A stretch of DNA of 64,000 nucleotides. Origin: Dermatophagoides farinae (taxonomy: Eukaryota > Arthropoda > Arachnida > Sarcoptiformes > Pyroglyphidae). The DNA is taken from positions 2,852,001 to 2,916,000 of the forward strand of contig NC_134678.1 in NCBI RefSeq assembly GCF_024713945.1, in the 5' to 3' direction. Within the stretch, counting starts at the first letter, position 1. Each line of letters begins with the position of its first letter. The notes under the pieces were generated by a model. That model did not search any database. It was not told where the DNA came from and saw nothing but the letters and a program-made list of their open reading frames with translations. Shown piece after piece: positions 12,143 to 24,017 of the stretch. The translations under genes were made by a program, and so were the position numbers.

Positions 12143-12397
12143 AGCGTGATTCACTCAATGCTTTGTGAGACGTATCTGTTGATGCATGCAGAGAAAAACA
12201 GAAAAAAGAGAAAAACAGCTGTTATATGCCGTTCATAGAGTATTGTACGGCTCTGTGTGGAAAAAATTCTCTGTTCAAGTGGGTTTTACAAAACCAAAAA
12301 AATAAAAATAAAAATTCCAAAAACAAAAATTTTAACTAACATACCGAATAAAATAAATGACCTAGATAGCCGCCCATATAACATATAAAATAATGAA

Positions 12398-12763
12398 TTA
12401 CGATTGACTGAACCTGAAACCCGAGATAAACCACACATATAATGTATAGTTACAATGTTTTGGACAGAATATAGAATCCACTTGCAAAATAGAATAACAA
12501 CACTTTTTGTTTTCCTGCAATGCGGATCGAATGGAAGAATAACAAGAAAAATTGTAATCACCATTATCATTACAGATGAATGACAATCCACATACAGAGA
12601 TTGAGAAGGAGAAAAAAAACAAGATTGTTTTGTATGTTTGTTTGTTTGTTTGTTTGTCTATTTGTGCGAATAAAATTCGTAAATGAATCGTATAAAATGA
12701 AAATCGCATAACATTGCATGGTTTAATGATCATTATTTTGTGGATGTGCAAGTCTTTTATCAT
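12398..12763 (-). CDS. Unassigned Cys-rich open frame, about 121 residues
   Basis: ATG near 12763 on the minus strand begins MIKDLHIHKIM. The C-terminal half has spaced cysteines (ICNDNGDYNFSCYSS, NKKCCYSILQ, FCPKHCNYTLY), while the middle is partly a CAAA-repeat translation (KQTNKQTYK). There is no clear signal peptide at the ATG. It overlaps another open frame on the same strand (12286-12591), so at most one could be coding. No known cysteine pattern recognised. Confidence 0.15.
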   Translation of the reverse strand: MIKDLHIHKIMIIKPCNVMRFSFYTIHLRILFAQIDKQTNKQTYKTILFFFSFSISVCGLSFICNDNGDYNFSCYSSIRSALQENKKCCYSILQVDSIFCPKHCNYTLYVWFISGFRFSQS

Positions 12764-13281
12764 CAAATATCTTTTTGTTTTTTTTTTCTTGAATCTTGAA
12801 AATTGTTTATTCTTTCATGAAGAGACCAATATACTTTTGTGTTGTTATCCAAATCCACATGGTAACAACATTCCAGTAAGCGATATTTGTATTGGTTAAA
12901 TGATAAAAAATAAATGATTAAATCATTTCGACAAATAATATTTGCTATTTTGCTATGTCGGTGATTAGTGCGATAAACAAATTATTTTTTTTTTTTTTTT
13001 GCAAAAAAAAGAAAGCTCATCGTGTTATCAACAAACAACCTTCAAGTAAATCAATGTAAATCAGTGAAATGAAATGAAATTTTGATTAGATACATACAAA
13101 ATCTTAATGTTTTCAATCAAAGAATGAATGATCATCATTGATGTAGTTTATCATTTGTTTTTATATTCAAGTTTGATATGGATAGTTATCCAAATGAATT
13201 TTTATTTTATTTCATTTTATCCATTCATGAAAAGAAAAAAATTCTTTGAAAATTCGGTAAAAAGAAGAATTGTCCTGTCAG

Positions 13282-13551
13282 CCTCCTTGCTCACCATCGA
13301 ATCTTCATCATCACCATCATCATCAACATAATCGAGATGAATATAAAAGACGTGATGATTTTCATAATGATTCTTTCCACACAAAAAAAAACACAATAGT
13401 CAGCCAAAACAAAATGAAATATAACAAACAAACCGATACAACAAAAAAACTCGAAGAATATTATAAAAAAAATGTATATCACATTATTATTTACTATGTA
13501 TCCACATTTGAGAAAAAAAAATATTCTAGTTTTGTTTTATTATTATCATAA
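13282..13551 (+). other. Candidate low-complexity exon (His/Asp/Lys-rich)
   Basis: CTGTCAG precedes 13282 as a possible acceptor, with a weak pyrimidine tract. The open frame reads PPCSPSNLHHHHHHQHNRDE, then RRDDFHNDSFHTKKN, and continues to a stop at 13549-13551. The His run comes from a (CAT)n repeat. It looks like a disordered-region exon, but such repeats create open frames by chance. Confidence 0.15.
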
Positions 13552-14285
13552 TAACTATATACTTCAGAACAAAACAAAAACAAAAACAAAATAGATAAAT
13601 AGTCATTCCAAATTTTCATTTTCATTGAATATGGATGAAAATGATGATGATGATGAAATATAAACACACATAAAGATGAATGTCCAAAAAAAATGTTATT
13701 CAATACAAATTATCTAATATATGGGTGGAATATATAGATATTTTTTTTCATTTATTTCATTTCAAATGATATTATCACCCTATATGTGAACCGTTAAATA
13801 GCATCAAGAGTTGGAAATTACACATACAGACAAAAGCAAACATATAAAAACATATTCAGTCAATTTGAATTGCATTAGAATGGGGTTTGAGATGTGTTGA
13901 GATGGCTAGATTAATACTCAATGATGATGGTGATGATAATGGTAATAATAGGAAAAGCGAAAAAAATGAAATGAAATGACTGCATTCTAAAAATGATAAA
14001 AACCTAGAATTGTTAAGAATTGTAAAGTGGAAAATTCTTCTGAATTGATAAACAATAAAAAATTTTTTTTTTTGGCAATGGCAACAGAAAAAAACGACAA
14101 TGTCCGGCCGTTAGTGGAAAATTATACCGATATTCACATAAATATATAGTGCACTATGAGCAGGAAAATTTAATTAAACTTTTTTTTGTTTTGTTTACGG
14201 GAAATATTTTTTTTTTCACCAAAAGAATAAAACAACAAAAAAATGAGAAAAATGTAAGAAAACCGAAACGAAACAAAAAGAATTT

Positions 14286-14288
<3 letters not shown>

Positions 14289-14369
<81 letters not shown>
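14289..14369 (+). repeat. (TC)n microsatellite, about 40 units
   Basis: Uninterrupted TC dinucleotides, pyrimidine on the plus strand. The Arg-Glu and Ser-Leu open frames over it are repeat translations, not genes. Confidence 0.97.
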
Positions 14370-14373
<4 letters not shown>

Positions 14374-14598
14374 GGGTATGGGGCGGTGTGGAAACAACAT
14401 CACACACGCACAAATGAAAAAGCAAAAAGACCAAATTTATCTCTCGTATAAATCTATCTATATGGGTGTCTTTTAATTAAATTAGACACTATTCGGATTA
14501 TATACAAACATAGAGACAATGTAGTCGTGGGAGAAAAAATTTTTCATATCATCATTCCTTGTTTTTAGGTTTTCATCATTTTGTATCATGACACATAG

Positions 14599-14634
14599 AC
14601 ACACACACACACACACACACACATACACACACAC
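14599..14634 (+). repeat. (CA)n microsatellite
   Basis: AC dinucleotides, with one T interruption near 14624. Confidence 0.9.
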
Positions 14635-14721
14635 AAACAATGAACAATTTATCCATTTTATTTTCATTTTCATTCAACCAACCGCAGATATTGTATATAC
14701 TAAACCACATCATCGTCATCA

Positions 14722-14889
14722 TCAGCATGTAAGATAGTTAATTGGCAAAATGAAAATGGAACAAAGAAATATAAGACGAGAACGGATCCAAAACACATAG
14801 ATAGATGGATGGATGCACAACAACCAAAAATGAATGAATGAAAAAAGGCCACTGACCGGACCGTTATTATCCGATTCTATCCGACCCAT
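14722..14889 (-). CDS. Unassigned open frame, 55 residues, strong start context
   Basis: On the minus strand, CAACTATGGG gives A at -3 and G at +4. The first 14 residues (MGRIESDNNGPVSG) come from a GC-richer stretch, and a donor-like CCG|GTCAGT falls after residue 11. If read through, the rest is hydrophobic (FSFIHFWLLCI, LIFLCSIFILPINYL) and ends LTC-stop. It may be a first coding exon ending at GTCAGT, a small membrane protein, or chance. Confidence 0.2.
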   Translation of the reverse strand: MGRIESDNNGPVSGLFSFIHFWLLCIHPSIYVFWIRSRLIFLCSIFILPINYLTC

Positions 14890-15670
14890 AGTTGTTATAT
14901 GTTGTTACCCCCGGTAGTGGTATTTACTGAATTTTCTTCTCTCTTTTTTTTTGTTCACAGATAATGTAACTTATGAATTTTTATTTATATATTTGTTGAT
15001 GATCAAATTGTACAAACGAAACTTTTACTTTTACTTTTACTTGTTTATTTGCGATGCATCACACTATAATAAGTGTGAATAGCAGTGACTACAGAAAAAA
15101 AACGAAACTTGATTGTATGTTTATTGTTGTTGTGTTTGTGTTTATCTATTCCATATCGTAGCTATTAACAGGAAAAATAAGACGGGACAAGTTAATCCAT
15201 ATATGACTTGACTATTCTTTTATATGGGCAACATCACACAATATCCACAATTCGTTGAGGCTTATTACCATTCAACTGTATTATCATTATTATTATTATT
15301 ACAATGCAATAAAAGAATTGAACTCAACTTCAAATCAATGACGATATAGGGGAAACGAAAAAGAAAAAAAATGAAAACCACAACCAATTTGTCGTTTTTT
15401 TGTGGTAGTAATTTTTTTTGTTGTTGTTGTTACACAATGTGCAATACAAAAAACATGCCGACCGGACTTATCATCACCGATCCAGCAATTGGAATTGGAA
15501 TAAATACATAGTATTGGCCACAATAAATAAAAAACACATAGACACGTTCCGTAATCTTGAATCATCATGGTTGAATAACAAAACCGAAAATATAAAATCA
15601 AAAAAAAAGAAAGAATAAACCAGAAAAAAAATCAAGTGAAGCATCAACAACAACAACAACAACAAAAAAC

Positions 15671-16030
15671 ATGGAGAAACCAATTTTCATTCATCTGATT
15701 CTATGTTTGCCAATATATTTTGTTGTTTCATTTGTGCGATTCCCGAACATAACAACAACAACAACAACACAAAACAGAATGAAACAGGAGAAAAAAAATA
15801 TGGATTTGTTATCATTGGTTCATTTGTCCATTTTTTTTCTTCTATGGCAGCAGATTATGCATGGCATTCACAGCACATGCACAAACACAAAAAGATCAGA
15901 AAAAAAACCGAAAAAAAGATCTATGTCTACAATGTCAAGTATTGAAAAAGAGAAAATAATTAGAATTACAATCACAATGGTTAATACATCTTTTCCACTT
16001 TTATTTCTATTATATCTTTCCACATTCTAG
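15671..16030 (+). CDS. Candidate secreted or membrane protein, 119 residues
   Basis: The ATG in AACATGG has A at -3 and G at +4. The N-terminus (MEKPIFIHLILCLPIYFVV) resembles a signal peptide or membrane segment. A Thr run from (ACA)n follows at residues 28-33. A second hydrophobic segment (LLSLVHLSIFFLLW, about 46-59), a Lys/Ser-rich basic stretch (SEKKPKKRSMSTMSS) and a hydrophobic tail complete it. An overlapping frame (15703-15945) is also open. No family recognised. It is among the longest ATG-started frames here that is not mostly repeat. Confidence 0.22.
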   Translation: MEKPIFIHLILCLPIYFVVSFVRFPNITTTTTTQNRMKQEKKNMDLLSLVHLSIFFLLWQQIMHGIHSTCTNTKRSEKKPKKRSMSTMSSIEKEKIIRITITMVNTSFPLLFLLYLSTF

Positions 16031-16922
16031 AATGACTGACTAGCTTTTGATGATGATGATTCTCTATTACCGATTCTTGAGTGTTGATGTTCATATAGAA
16101 ACAAACAAACAAACAAACAAAACATAGCGACAATAAAATACAGCAAATCTAAATGTGATCTGAATATATGCTACAAAAAACATAATGTATGTGTGATCGA
16201 AACGAGAAAAAAAAACGTTGTTCCACGATGGGTCATTTCTATATCTCAAACATTCACTAAACATGTAGACCATGGACATGGGACACAAACATGTATAGAA
16301 AAAAATTCCTTTGATAAGGAAAAAATTGCATGTTTCAAGTTTCGTATACCGAATAATTCCTGCAATCAACAACAACAACCGAAAACAGCACAAACTATGA
16401 AATGTGAAACTTGCCAACGGTTTTTTTTTCGATGGTTCATCATCATCATCTTTTTTTTTTGTTTTGCTATTTTATTTTTCTCTATCCATGTTTAGACGAT
16501 ATGATGATGATGATGGTGTATATGGTCGAACAAATTTTTTTTTCGTTTTTGTTAGTTGTTTGAATATTTTCAATATGCAGATTGCATATGTGTTGCTGGA
16601 CATTCAATACATGGTCATCTCATATTCTTATCTACCAGAAACCATTCTACCAAATGTAGAATGAATGTATATTTTGCCTTCGCAACCAAAAAAAAACAAT
16701 TTCTTTTCTGGTTGTACAAAACAGATCTCACATATCTTGTTGTGCATCCTGTTTCATAAAGTCAAAAAGAACAGAATAAAGCGAAAATAATTTTCAATTT
16801 ACTTGCAAATAACTGGGAAAGAGAATTAGAAATTCGTATTTTTTTTAATCATTTTAACCACCGAAAAAAAACAATGAAAAATAAAAATTAAAAGTATCGA
16901 AAAGAGAAATGAGAAAAAAAAT

Positions 16923-16980
16923 TCATTCATTTTTCACAGAATCCTCAATAGATAAATTCTTGCCGCCTGAGTTATTACTA
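16923..16980 (-). other. Candidate small terminal exon
   Basis: Minus strand: TTGGACAG| acts as a possible acceptor, then an open frame reads SNNSGGKNLSIEDSVKNE-stop in GC-richer, repeat-free sequence. The same frame has an ATG 24 bases further upstream (MVCVCLD) across a GT repeat. Too short to judge by frame alone. Confidence 0.13.
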
Positions 16981-17749
16981 CTGTCCAAGCACACACACAC
17001 CATTTATTATTATTAGCTTTTAGGGCTAGTTTCAGGCAGTAAAATTTATCCCAAATTCAAAATTGTTTGCTTTAGAATCCTTTTTTGTGTCCTACATTTT
17101 TATTCCGGAGCTGATAATCAGATTATTTCATGAAGAAAAAAGTTTTAAATGCAAATGAATAAAAAAAACTTTGGAATACACACACACATCCCTATAGATT
17201 AATCTGGCAAACAAAATTTTTCCAAACTTTGTTTGCACATAGGGCTCGGTGGATGAAGTAGGGAGGATAATTAGTACTATCCTGAAGTGAATCCTAATAT
17301 TCAGAATTTGTTTACACGAATTTAAATATTTCGGACCTATTAATAAACGATTAAAGTCATAGTCTAAATCAACAAGAAAATGAAAAAAAAAATTCCACGT
17401 AGAATCAATGAATAATGATTATAGAAAAAAATAAATAAAATAAAGCTGATTATTTAATTAAGAAGGATTTAATCAAAAAAAAAATTGGTTTTATGATCAC
17501 ATGTTTGTTCGAGGGTAAGAAAAATGTCAACCCAAAAAAATTTGGATACAATTTTTGATATTGAAAACACACACGCGACAATGTTTGTCAAATGGATATT
17601 GTTATTATTATTATTAATTCTCTTCCGGCATTCTATAAAAAAAACCAAAAAATTTTGAATAAATTCTGTTTTCTGAATCGATTTTCATTTTAAATTGATT
17701 TCGATTTATTATTATTTCTATTTTCGATTGGTTTCATCATCATCATCGT

Positions 17750-17774
17750 CAACAACAACAACAACAACAACAAA
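17750..17774 (+). repeat. (CAA)n microsatellite
   Basis: Perfect CAA/ACA trinucleotides, one of many such tracts on the plus strand between 12 and 40 kb. Confidence 0.9.
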
Positions 17775-19589
17775 AGAGCAAATTGGAAAAAAACATTATA
17801 AAATAGTATGAAAAATCGACACATTTCACTGAGTTTCACTGTTTTTTATTCTGGAATATGTGATGATCCACACACAGTGGAAAAAACTTCCGATTATCAT
17901 CATCAGATGATTCGGTTCCCAATTCTATATTCACATATATACAGAATCTAACTGTATTTGGAAATGGCCCAAAGCGATCCATAGTCTGAACAAGCAAGCA
18001 CTCGTTTTGTTCGTTTAACAATTCTTACACACACACGAATATACACATTTTCACATGGAAAAAAGTCTTAATTTTTAATATTGTATTTCCTTTCTTTTAA
18101 TATCGCAACATTCATGCCACTACCGATATCATCATTCGTTTAGCGAATCGAGCTTGAGAATAAATTCAAAACAATTTTGCTTGAAGCTATTCTTTTTTTT
18201 TCTTTGAAGGGTACAAAAAAAATACCAATCATCATTATCATCATAGTTCCCGAAAAAACCCGTATTCAAAAAAAACGGTTTTCTATTCAACTGAATCATG
18301 AAGAAGAAAATAAGAAACGGAAAAAAACAATTGAACAACGGGAAACAACAATGAACGATGAAAATAAATGGAAAAAATTGAATAAATGATTTTGTGTGCG
18401 TGTGTGTATGGTAACCACACATCATAGATAAAAAACGAAATCATTGGCCAAAAAAGATTTAGGATAAAATTAGTATAAATCAATTAGCATATAACGCACC
18501 GACAAACACGCATACCACTCATATGATGAAGAACGAGAAAAAACGATGATCCCATTGTAAGAATTTTTTTTCTGAATTCAATTCAAAAATCATAATAGTA
18601 TACCCGAGAATATATCTGATCGGAAATTCGATTGTGGAAAAAGTCTCGATAATGACAAGAGGTTATTAGAATGGTCGAAACCAACTAAAAGTGTGTGCGT
18701 TTGTGTGTGTGTGTGTGTGTATGTGCTTGTGTGAGAGTGAGTAAGTGAAAACAATTTTTCATCTAGTAAAGTCAATTAATACTCATTAGGAAAATATTTC
18801 TGGATCAAATGATTATCAAGTCCATGTTGAATGTCAAAGTGTATCACCATCATCAACAAATACAGCCACAATCATCAGATTATTACTGGTGTAAATGTGT
18901 AATTAATGATATATGAAATTATAGTCATCATCATCAGAAGTAATTTGTGTTCACTGTGTGCCATCAAACTATGATCCAAAAGCAAACATTGAATCATGGC
19001 CTCGTGATATAATATACAGACCGAAGAAAACAAATTATATCTGAAAGAATGTGAAAGAAAGAAGAAAAAAAAATAAGCAAGCTGTTGAAGCATCTGCTCC
19101 ATGCACAGTAATTTTTCGTTCTTTTTTTTTGGTTATTTTTCTTTTCCTCAGTGTATGTTTGTGTGTGTGTGTGCAAGATTGCTACAACGACTACATTTTC
19201 ACGAAAAAAGTTTTTTTCTCTCTTCATCTGTAAAACTAAACATTCTAGTTGTCGTCGTATTCGTATTCACATTGTTGTTGATGAATTCCCGATTGAATTA
19301 AGAATTATTTGGTTTGAAAGTCGATGACGACGAAGATGACATTCACAAAATATTTTTTCATTTATAAGAGTATGAGTATTTCGCAAATGACTAGTATATA
19401 GACATCAAAAATAAAAAGATCGGAATCTAGATAGATGAATAAGTTTTTCAAAAAAAACCGATGAGACCCAACCCAAACCAAAACATTTTGAGCAAAAACA
19501 AAATTAATAATAAGAATAACCAGAAAATGAAATGACTACAATAAATGACTAATGTATCCATATATAGTGGCTATTTCTTGACGACGACT

Positions 19590-19617
19590 ATGATGATGAT
19601 GATGATGATGATGATGA
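19590..19617 (+). repeat. (ATG)n microsatellite
   Basis: Nine ATG units in a row, representative of the ATG/CAT trinucleotide tracts throughout the window. Confidence 0.9.
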
Positions 19618-20536
19618 AGTGAAGAAAAGCATGAGAGAAAAATAGATGAATTTATTTGTATCAAAACAAATGCAAACAACCATGTATAGAGCATGATGAA
19701 CAGCATCTCTTCCGGGAAACTGATTTTTATACATACATACAAAAACTTGAATACAGAAATTACTTTATTGGTTAAATCTCATTCTTTTGATTCCATCATT
19801 CATTTATTCATTCAATCATTCATTTCATTTCAGATTCTTTCACGTTTTTTTTTGCTTCTTTGATCGACAGAATTAACAATAAACAGGAAAGATGCAATGC
19901 AAACACCGAATAGACAAGATACGAGATGCATAAATTATAATCAACAATCCTTTTGGTATATAAATATATTGGTGCCATCAAATAATGAAACTAAATCAGA
20001 ATTGAGAATCGGGAAGTATGCCAACCAGTCAAACAAGTAATAAATAGGCAAAAGAATCATTCTTATTACTTAAAATGAGGACGACGACCGTATGTTGATC
20101 AACGTAATTTCCTTCATTCTTTTATCATTATTCTATACATTTGATTCTGTATAAAGAATTTATTTTTACCGAATTTATTCATCTCATATTTATTCAACTG
20201 TTTGATTTTGAATGTAATATATGGTTATATAAGCTATTTATTCATGATCCAAAAGAATGAATGTTCCATGAGTCACATACTTCTTACAAGCACACACAGA
20301 TAATAAAATAAAATAAAATTGAGTATTTGGTACTGAAAACCAACAACGACAAAATGAACACGAACATCACTCAAGACATGGCTAATAATAATGAGAATGA
20401 TGATGATTATGAGTATCTCAAATTACATCAAAATATATATTGGCCAAAAAAAAATTGTAATAAATGAAAAAAAGAACGTAAAAATTAACGGGAAAAAAAG
20501 CAATGCACAAATCAACATTAGTATTTATTATATAGT

Positions 20537-20651
20537 TATATATACAGAAATTCTGTGGAAAAATCAAACTAGCAGCTAAAAATTAACTTTATTACTTGTC
20601 GAATATCAATGTTAATGATTTGTGTATATAGTAAATATATACAGAAATTCT
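20537..20651 (+). repeat. Pair of 17-base direct repeats 97 bases apart
   Basis: ATATATACAGAAATTCT occurs at 20538-20554 and again at 20635-20651. Similar TATATAGT-type sequence lies just upstream of both, so the related unit is about 27 bases. The sequence between and after differs. Confidence 0.7.
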
Positions 20652-21606
20652 TTCAATCTTGAAATACAAATAAAAAAAAAAGAAAAAAAATTGCAAATCA
20701 CAATCAATTCCCAAGAAAAATATGCAAACATCATTGATGATCAGTACAAACAACACGAGTCATTCATATGTGTGTTTCGAATATTAGCTAGAATTTTAAT
20801 TTATTTTTAATTTGATTCCTATTATTTTCCTGGCACATAGAAAATCAAAAGTTTTTTTTCCTGTCACGATGCTATACTATTTGTCATCATCATCATCATC
20901 ATCACTATGATTCGAAAATCATTATAAATGTAAATGTATTGCCGCCACTCTAAAACAAATAATGATGATGAATTTACTTGAAAATAGCAAACTATTAATT
21001 CTGATGATAATAATGATAACTAGAAAAATAGTGACAAGATTTTTTGTTTCTGGTATTTCAAAGTTCATTTTAAATGTCATCATCACCAGGGTAGCACCAA
21101 GTACCAATCTATGGTTAATCTAATTTCGGAATACACACAGTGTGATAAATTTATTTATTTATAAAAAAAAATGAAAATTGAATTATACAATCGACACAAA
21201 TGATGATAAAACTTGATTTTTTTTTGTTGTAGTCTAGGTTCTGTTTTAGTTGGCCAATACTAATATTGAAGATTGTATAATCAAGCTGAACAAAAAAAAA
21301 ACATCATTACGATTTTCATTAATTAAATCGTTTGTGATGGCAAACAAACAATCAATTTGAAAGAGAAAAAAAAATAAATATTTTTTTTTCGGTAAAAGTG
21401 ACTTGATTTCAATGAAAAATATTGTAATCGAGATAAAATTTGGCCACCCAAACGTAATAGTAACAACAACAGCAACAAAACAAAAACTATCATCAAATCA
21501 GATTGGATCAAAGGAAAAAAAATTGTCTCCATTAAATTATTATTATTTTGTCATCAAGATGGTGATATTATTACTATGATGATGATACTTGGAACAACTT
21601 TCACAT

Positions 21607-21608
<2 letters not shown>

Positions 21609-21662
<54 letters not shown>
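21609..21662 (+). repeat. (CA)27 microsatellite
   Basis: Uninterrupted CA dinucleotides, the longest pure CA tract I saw. Confidence 0.96.
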
Positions 21663-21664
<2 letters not shown>

Positions 21665-23978
21665 AAAGATTGTATCAAATAATAATATCCATCCATATGG
21701 ATGTAAACGGACGAAAAAAAATGGCCTAAACAAACAAACTTTGATTGTCATTATCATCCTCATCATCATCATCATCAGTATGGATGTGCAATGTGTATAG
21801 TCAGAATAAACACTAATTACAATTAATCTCAATTAACCAACAACAAACAACGTTCAACATAGTTTTATGGTTCCAGAAACACATGCACACACACACACAC
21901 ACAAACAATGGACCATTCCTGCTTGAAGCAATGAATGAATGAAGCCAGCTTGCAAAGAAAAATGAACCAACTTTTCTTTCTTTTTACTTATTCTTCTTTG
22001 TCACTGTATCACTTGCCAAATAACATTAGAAGCCATCGGCTTTTATTTTTTTTTTCGCATTTATACTCTCCATGGTTCTATGATGTTGATGATGATCTTA
22101 ATGACGATGAGCATCAAAAAAAAAAATCAGAAAAGAAGCACAAAAAAGGAACAAAATCGCCATAGACATTTATTCCGGATGGTATCATCACATCAAGCAA
22201 AAAAAAAAAAAAATAAATAAATAAACAAACAAACCAAACTCTTTGAAGGTTTTTTTCCCGTTGAAATGAAGAATGCTCAAAAGACAACGACAATGATAAT
22301 GTTATACAAAGTTTTAAAAACTTTTTTTTACACTTTCTTAAATTTCTGATAAACATTTCGCTGTATTCATAAACGAATTATGTTATGTGGGTGAATGAAA
22401 AAAAAAATGAAAATAAGAAGACAAGGTTTGTCATCAGATTCAAATTTCATGAATCATTTAATGATTATATGGGAGAGAAAGAAATTAATCGATTCTAACT
22501 CTTCTTCCTCTATTGCTATCTTTTTCACACTCGAAAAAAAACTTTTTGATATGACAATATTTTCCTTTTGATTAAAATGAGTAATATAACTTTTCCACTT
22601 CCTTTTTTTCGCCAACAACAACAAAACCTGATAAACTTATCGACTCATATGTGCATGTTTAATGTGTTTTTTTTCATGATAAAATTGATCAATAGATATT
22701 CTTGGTAATACTTGAAACTGTCAAGTAGTTATTATAAAGCCAGATAAATTTAAAGAAAAAAAAATTTTAAAGCCCTCCAAATTCCGGATATTTTCTTTAT
22801 CAATAACAATATTCGATTGATAAAAAAAAGAAGAAAAATAAAAATTGTTGACCAAATGACACCATCATACTGATATTGAGTGATGATGGTGGTGTCTATT
22901 GTGTAATCATTATCCAAAATCATCATGATCATGATCCAAAAAAAAAAAAAATTTGATGGTGATGATGATGACCCGTTTCAAGAAAAAAAAGGCAATTGTT
23001 ATTTTAAGATATAATAACAACAACGACAACAACAACATACTCTATTTTAATGTCGAATAGTTCGTTATTCATGATATAAAAATTCAAAGAATCTTCGGAA
23101 GAATTACAATAATCAATCAAAAAGAAAAGAAAAGAAAAAAATGTTTGACCACCACTATCAACAACAATAAATATCGATGTACATTCTATGACTGAGAAAA
23201 AAAATGGATGCGAATTGTACAGAATAAAATCAACGAAAATTGATGTATTTATTATCTTTCAAACTGTGATGTTTTCATATAATATTTATACTCATAGTTC
23301 ATAGAATTCAAACAATAATATTAAACAAGCAAACAAACAAAGAGAAAAGAAAAGATCCATGTGCCCACAATAACAACAACAATAATAATATTCTACACTA
23401 GAAAAAAATATCATAAATATAAATAGTGAAAAAGAGAGAGAGAGAGAGAAAAAAAAAATGGCGTCAATCAGACAGCATCTATTCTCTCTTTTTTTTCGTA
23501 TTCTCAAATAAGTTATCATTGGATTCAATGGACTATGACACAATGGTGGATGATATTTTCTTTTTTTTTTTTTTGCTAACCAAGAATATAATTCTTAAAT
23601 TGATAGTGGTTTTTTTTATTATTATGACCCGGAATTGATTGTCCAAATGATTCGTTCACAACAATAACAACAACAACAATGACGATGACAACGGAAAAAA
23701 GTGTACAAATTAAAGTAAACAATATTAATAAAAAAAATTCTATCGCCTTAGTGACAACAACCGATCCTGAAAAAAAACTGAGATCAAAAAGAATCTTTGA
23801 ATTTTACTTTTAGTTTATTTTCGGATTGTTTTTTTTCTGTTTAATAACAAAAAAAAATATATATCTACACAATAATCATACACATTGACATATTCTATGA
23901 AATAATTTCACCAACTTTAACTTTGACTACAGTGTTTGCCCTTTTTTTTTTGATTTGACATTTCGTTTCTCTCTCATT

Positions 23979-23980
23979 GT

Positions 23981-24013
<33 letters not shown>
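23979..24013 (+). repeat. (GT)n microsatellite
   Basis: GT dinucleotides with one A interruption near its start. Confidence 0.9.

Positions 24014-24017
<4 letters not shown>

Noticed and set aside
14149-14451. Ser-Leu and Arg-Glu frames over the 14.3 kb TC tract
   Set aside because: Repeat translation only.
17240-17300. GC-richer patch with open frames on both strands (GSVDEVGRIISTILK on plus)
   Set aside because: Too short, and both strands look equally open; nothing decides between them.
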